From Clostridia bacterium (GTDB lineage Bacteria > Bacillota > Clostridia > Oscillospirales > CAG-382): 64,000 nt of DNA. The first letter of the stretch is position 1; every line of letters begins with the position of its first letter. The DNA lies in assembly GCA_017521025.1 (NCBI GenBank), contig JAFXEB010000016.1, positions 62,001 to 126,000 on the forward strand, written 5' to 3'. The notes beneath the pieces are model-generated. The model ran no database searches. It worked only from the letters and a program-made list of their open reading frames with translations, and was not told where the DNA came from. Shown here piece after piece: positions 61,751-64,000 of the stretch. Both the position numbers and the translations under genes were made by a program.

Positions 61751-62718
61751 TGATTCTGTTCTCCTTTAGGCCGCGTTCCCACATAGGCTTGAGATTGCGA
61801 TACAAATTCATTGACTCTTAAAAACGACTCTCCCAAATCGTTCAAACTAAGAACCAACATGTATTCTGCCACTTCTCCGGCGTGGTCGATGCTACGCATT
61901 GGAGGTAACTTTTGCCGATACTCTTCAAAGCTGTCTCCTACAACTAACCATTCATCGTCCTCACTATCGTAATAGCAATTGTATTCGTGCCACATAGCCT
62001 CATCGTAATCTTCATAAAACTCTTCATCGGCCGAGAAATCAGCCCAGGGAAAAAGTCTTGGAAAGACTTCCGTGTATGGTGTAAAAGGGAACCAATATGG
62101 ATATGAATACGTTTTAGTATCGTTTCCGTCGTCCACGATCAGTTCGGTTTCACCTCTACCGCTGCTCTTATTGACCCATTCTGTGGAATGAAGTTTAACC
62201 ACTCCACCTTCCTGAATAATTTGAATAAACTCTTTCTGAGACAACAGAAAGTTGTAGTTCACAATATGTTCCGGCAAATTTGTCAAGGTAAGAAGCTGTT
62301 CATTAGAGGCGCTATTCAAGAACACTTGCGCCAACGGAACTTTAACAAAAAATCCTTTTCCTTCGCCGCCTTTGGTTCGCTCAATCGTCTCGCTCGTCAG
62401 TTTTTGCCAAATACAAATATCTTCATCCGGGTTATACAAAACAACGATACACGGCAAAGAGTTTGTAGTCCAATAAACATATTGCCGTTCGTCTATATCG
62501 CGAAAAATGACACAATCATCTTTCTGTTCTTTGAACCAACTTTCTCCGGTTTTGATTTGCAACGCAAGTAATTGCTTCGGTTTACCTGTTGCATCAACAA
62601 ATTCAATGTGAGCATCAATGCCGATATCGTTAACCGGTTGCTCTCTAAACATCCAATTATTACGTTCAGCGATTTCACCACAGTGATTTACACCAATACG
62701 TTCTGTTCGATTTGCCAT
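61747..62718 (-). CDS. DUF4365-like nuclease-fold protein
   Basis: 323 residues. Residues 1-150 match the DUF4365 pattern: NRTERIGVNHCGEIAERNNW, then VNDIGIDAHIEF and LLALQIKTG, giving Glu, Asp and Q-x-K of a PD-(D/E)xK-like fold. The C-terminal half is acidic and unrecognised. ATG 62718 lies 6-7 nt after AAGGGGGGA. DUF4365 domains recur in defence loci. It is the right-hand gene of the element. Confidence 0.75.
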   Translation of the reverse strand: MANRTERIGVNHCGEIAERNNWMFREQPVNDIGIDAHIEFVDATGKPKQLLALQIKTGESWFKEQKDDCVIFRDIDERQYVYWTTNSLPCIVVLYNPDEDICIWQKLTSETIERTKGGEGKGFFVKVPLAQVFLNSASNEQLLTLTNLPEHIVNYNFLLSQKEFIQIIQEGGVVKLHSTEWVNKSSGRGETELIVDDGNDTKTYSYPYWFPFTPYTEVFPRLFPWADFSADEEFYEDYDEAMWHEYNCYYDSEDDEWLVVGDSFEEYRQKLPPMRSIDHAGEVAEYMLVLSLNDLGESFLRVNEFVSQSQAYVGTRPKGEQNQ

Positions 62719-62791
62719 AGTCAATCCCCCCTTAATGGCAACTGTATATAAGAATTATACTACGAATCTCCATTTCTTTCAAGACATCCCT

Positions 62792-62808
62792 TTTTCTTTG
62801 TTTACTGC
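62792..62808 (+). other. Candidate right attachment site (17-nt direct repeat)
   Basis: TTTTCTTTGTTTACTGC, identical to 42965-42981. GC-richer chromosome-like sequence follows. Confidence 0.6.
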
Positions 62809-62907
62809 GGGGCAAGGGTTGTCTCGCGAATAGATTTGGCGGAGTGTTTGAATATCTATCTCCGGATTGGCAAAAATAACTTATATCAAACAAGTGGAGG
62901 TAGTGAA

Positions 62908-63570
62908 ATGTTCAAACACGAAAAGATGCTTTTTCATCCCGTGGAGGTGGAGAGACCCAACCCGCAGTATGCGGCGCTTTTGCAGGAACAGCTCGGCGGC
63001 GGCAACGGCGAGCTTAAGGCGGCTATGCAGTATATGTCCCAGAGCTTTCGGATCAAAGATCCCGAAATCAAGGATCTGTTCCTTGACATTGCGGCGGAGG
63101 AGTTGGGGCACATGGAGATGGTGGCGCAGACCATCAACCTCTTAAACGGTCACGACGTAGATGCCGCAAAGGTGCCCTGCGGTGAGATCCAGTCCCACGT
63201 TCTTTTAGGACTTAATCCGGGGCTGATCAACGCTTCAGGTTATTCCTGGACGGCGGATTATGTGACAGTTACGGGTGATCTGTGTGCCGACCTGCTCAGT
63301 AATATCGCGTCCGAACAACGCGCGAAGGTGGTGTATGAATACCTTTACCGACAGATCGACGACAAAAAGGTGCGAGAGACCATTGATTTTCTCTTAAATC
63401 GCGAGGAAGCGCACAACCAGATGTTCCGCGATGCCTTTAACAAGGTGCAGAACTCCGGCTCTAACCGAGATTTCGGCACCACCAAAGCCGCAAAAATGTA
63501 TTTCTCCATGTCGGATCCCGGTCCCAACGCATTTGCGACGGGTGATACAAAACCCGTTTCTTTTGAGTAA
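62908..63570 (+). CDS. cotJC: Manganese catalase family protein (CotJC-type spore coat)
   Basis: 220 residues with the ferritin-like di-manganese motifs GELKAAMQY (Glu35), EELGHME (Glu65, His68), SEQRAKVVYEYL and REEAHNQMF. CotJC proteins are spore coat/inner coat components with catalase-like folds. ATG 62908 has GGAGG 7 nt upstream; in-frame codons back to 62836 lack a ribosome site. Codons match the core genome, not the island. No cotJA or cotJB is visible next to it. Confidence 0.88.
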   Translation: MFKHEKMLFHPVEVERPNPQYAALLQEQLGGGNGELKAAMQYMSQSFRIKDPEIKDLFLDIAAEELGHMEMVAQTINLLNGHDVDAAKVPCGEIQSHVLLGLNPGLINASGYSWTADYVTVTGDLCADLLSNIASEQRAKVVYEYLYRQIDDKKVRETIDFLLNREEAHNQMFRDAFNKVQNSGSNRDFGTTKAAKMYFSMSDPGPNAFATGDTKPVSFE

Positions 63571-63576
63571 TAGAGA

Positions 63577-63612
63577 AAAGCCGATGAGGAATCGTTTGTT
63601 CTTCATCGGCTT
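63577..63612 (+). terminator. Terminator of cotJC
   Basis: AAAGCCGATGA pairs with TCATCGGCTT, followed by ATTCTT. Confidence 0.8.
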
Positions 63613-63633
63613 ATTCTTCACTGCAGGTGGGGA

Positions 63634-63662
63634 TTGACTTTTCGAGGTTTTTATGATATAAT
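63634..63662 (+). promoter_or_regulatory. Promoter of the structured leader
   Basis: TTGACT (63634-63639) and TATAAT (63657-63662), spacer 17 nt. Confidence 0.88.
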
Positions 63663-63668
63663 ATTCAT

Positions 63669-63797
63669 ATAAGTCATCGGAGGACAGTACACCGTAGTGT
63701 AGGGGATCGTAAGCAAATGCTTGCAGGCCGCCTGTCAGATAAGATGTCGAGTGAGCTCGGTTTACGCTTTTTGCGTTGCCGGGTGTTTTTATTTTTA
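63669..63797 (+). ncRNA. Structured leader with terminator: candidate riboswitch or attenuator
   Basis: The transcript folds as an outer CATC/GATG plus GACAG/CTGTC stem with an internal loop, enclosing two hairpins (TACAC-CGTA-GTGTA and GTAAGC-AAAT-GCTTGC) in a three-way junction. Next come CGAG-TGAG-CTCG and a terminator (CTCGGTTTACGC pairing with GCGTTGCCGGG, then TGTTTTTATTTTT). The CTCG strand can pair with either partner, giving an antiterminator/terminator switch. It precedes a GNAT gene by 11 nt. I could not match it to a named class. Confidence 0.55.
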
Positions 63798-63807
63798 GGA
63801 GGTTTTT

Positions 63808-64000
63808 ATGAAAAACACAAAGGTTGAGCTTATTCCTTTAACGGCGGACGACCGCGAGCAGTTTATTCTTGATAATCAATGGTCGTTCAAGTACGGCGCG
63901 CTGCAGGAGTTTGGCGAGAGGGACGATCACATTGATGATGACGGTGAAATTATATCCCGAAAGACCATTGAGCGCTGCATCGACGATCCTAAGAACGAGA
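63808..64000 (+). CDS. GNAT family N-acetyltransferase, 3' truncated by the window
   Basis: The first 64 codons of a gene continuing past the window. MKNTKVELIPLTADDREQFI is a typical GNAT first strand and helix; the acetyl-CoA motif is outside. AGGAGG lies 5 nt before ATG 63808. It is preceded by a terminator-bearing leader, so expression may be switched by it. Confidence 0.65.
   Translation, partial: MKNTKVELIPLTADDREQFILDNQWSFKYGALQEFGERDDHIDDDGEIISRKTIERCIDDPKNE

Noticed and set aside
63669..63797. NiCo, yybP-ykoY or guanidine riboswitch
   Set aside because: A GGACAG and a GGGGA occur, but the junction order and the conserved loops of these classes are not met.

Overview
The window looks like part of the chromosome of a spore-forming, starch-degrading gut Clostridia (Firmicutes, probably Oscillospiraceae/Ruminococcaceae). 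The evidence is SpoIIP, a CotJC-type manganese catalase, a dockerin-bearing cell-wall amidase, RNase J, C-family PolIII (DnaE), strong AGGAGG ribosome sites and sigma-A promoters with 17-nt spacers. No species can be named from sequence alone.

Region 1 (1-13.97 kb) is core. A 5'-truncated dnaE heads a tight rightward run with a membrane protein, a class A penicillin-binding protein, a split ThrE-type exporter and a sugar isomerase-like TIM barrel. Leftward spoIIP and a secreted amidase follow, then a rightward ABC-2 exporter. Region 2 (14-22.8 kb) holds tRNA-Val, an SDR and RNase J pair, murA with a perfect consensus promoter, two repeat arrays (3 x 205 bp, and 3 x 310 bp carrying foldback MITE-like elements), a multipass membrane protein and a TIR-domain protein.

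Region 3 (22.9-36.5 kb) is a complete starch/maltodextrin locus: malQ, pullulanase lipoprotein, a probable starch-binding lipoprotein with its own promoter and a structured leader, solute-binding lipoprotein, two permeases, alpha-amylase lipoprotein and an MsmK-type ATPase with an unusually long C-terminus. Starch is cut at the surface, maltodextrins are imported, and MalQ rearranges them inside. Region 4 (36.5-41.3 kb) has a four-copy 42-bp hairpin array, a PIG-L deacetylase, a cyclase-family protein, a class A beta-lactamase-like protein, a 72-aa protein with its own promoter, a membrane protein, and tRNA-Gly, -Arg, -His and -Pro. A degraded tRNA-Pro copy lies about 200 bp before the intact one.

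Region 5 (41.4-62.8 kb) is accessory DNA, much of it AT-rich. A TIR-like gene follows tRNA-Pro. An integrative element then runs from about 42.97 to 62.80 kb and is bounded by an identical 17-nt direct repeat, with a one-mismatch third copy at 48.79 kb. The first part carries two tandem tyrosine integrases, an RHH protein, a winged-helix protein, an excisionase-like protein and a zinc-ribbon protein. The second part is defence cargo: a DUF4062-like plus helical-repeat protein, a variant peptide deformylase, an XRE-fused C5 methyltransferase convergent with a seven-gene restriction operon (small XRE regulator, DUF2971 protein, Vsr, a PD-(D/E)xK-like nuclease, McrB-like AAA ATPase, LlaJI-like nuclease, another probable endonuclease), and a DUF4365-like pair. 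Region 6 (62.8-64 kb) returns to chromosome-like sequence with cotJC and a structured, terminator-containing leader before a truncated GNAT gene.
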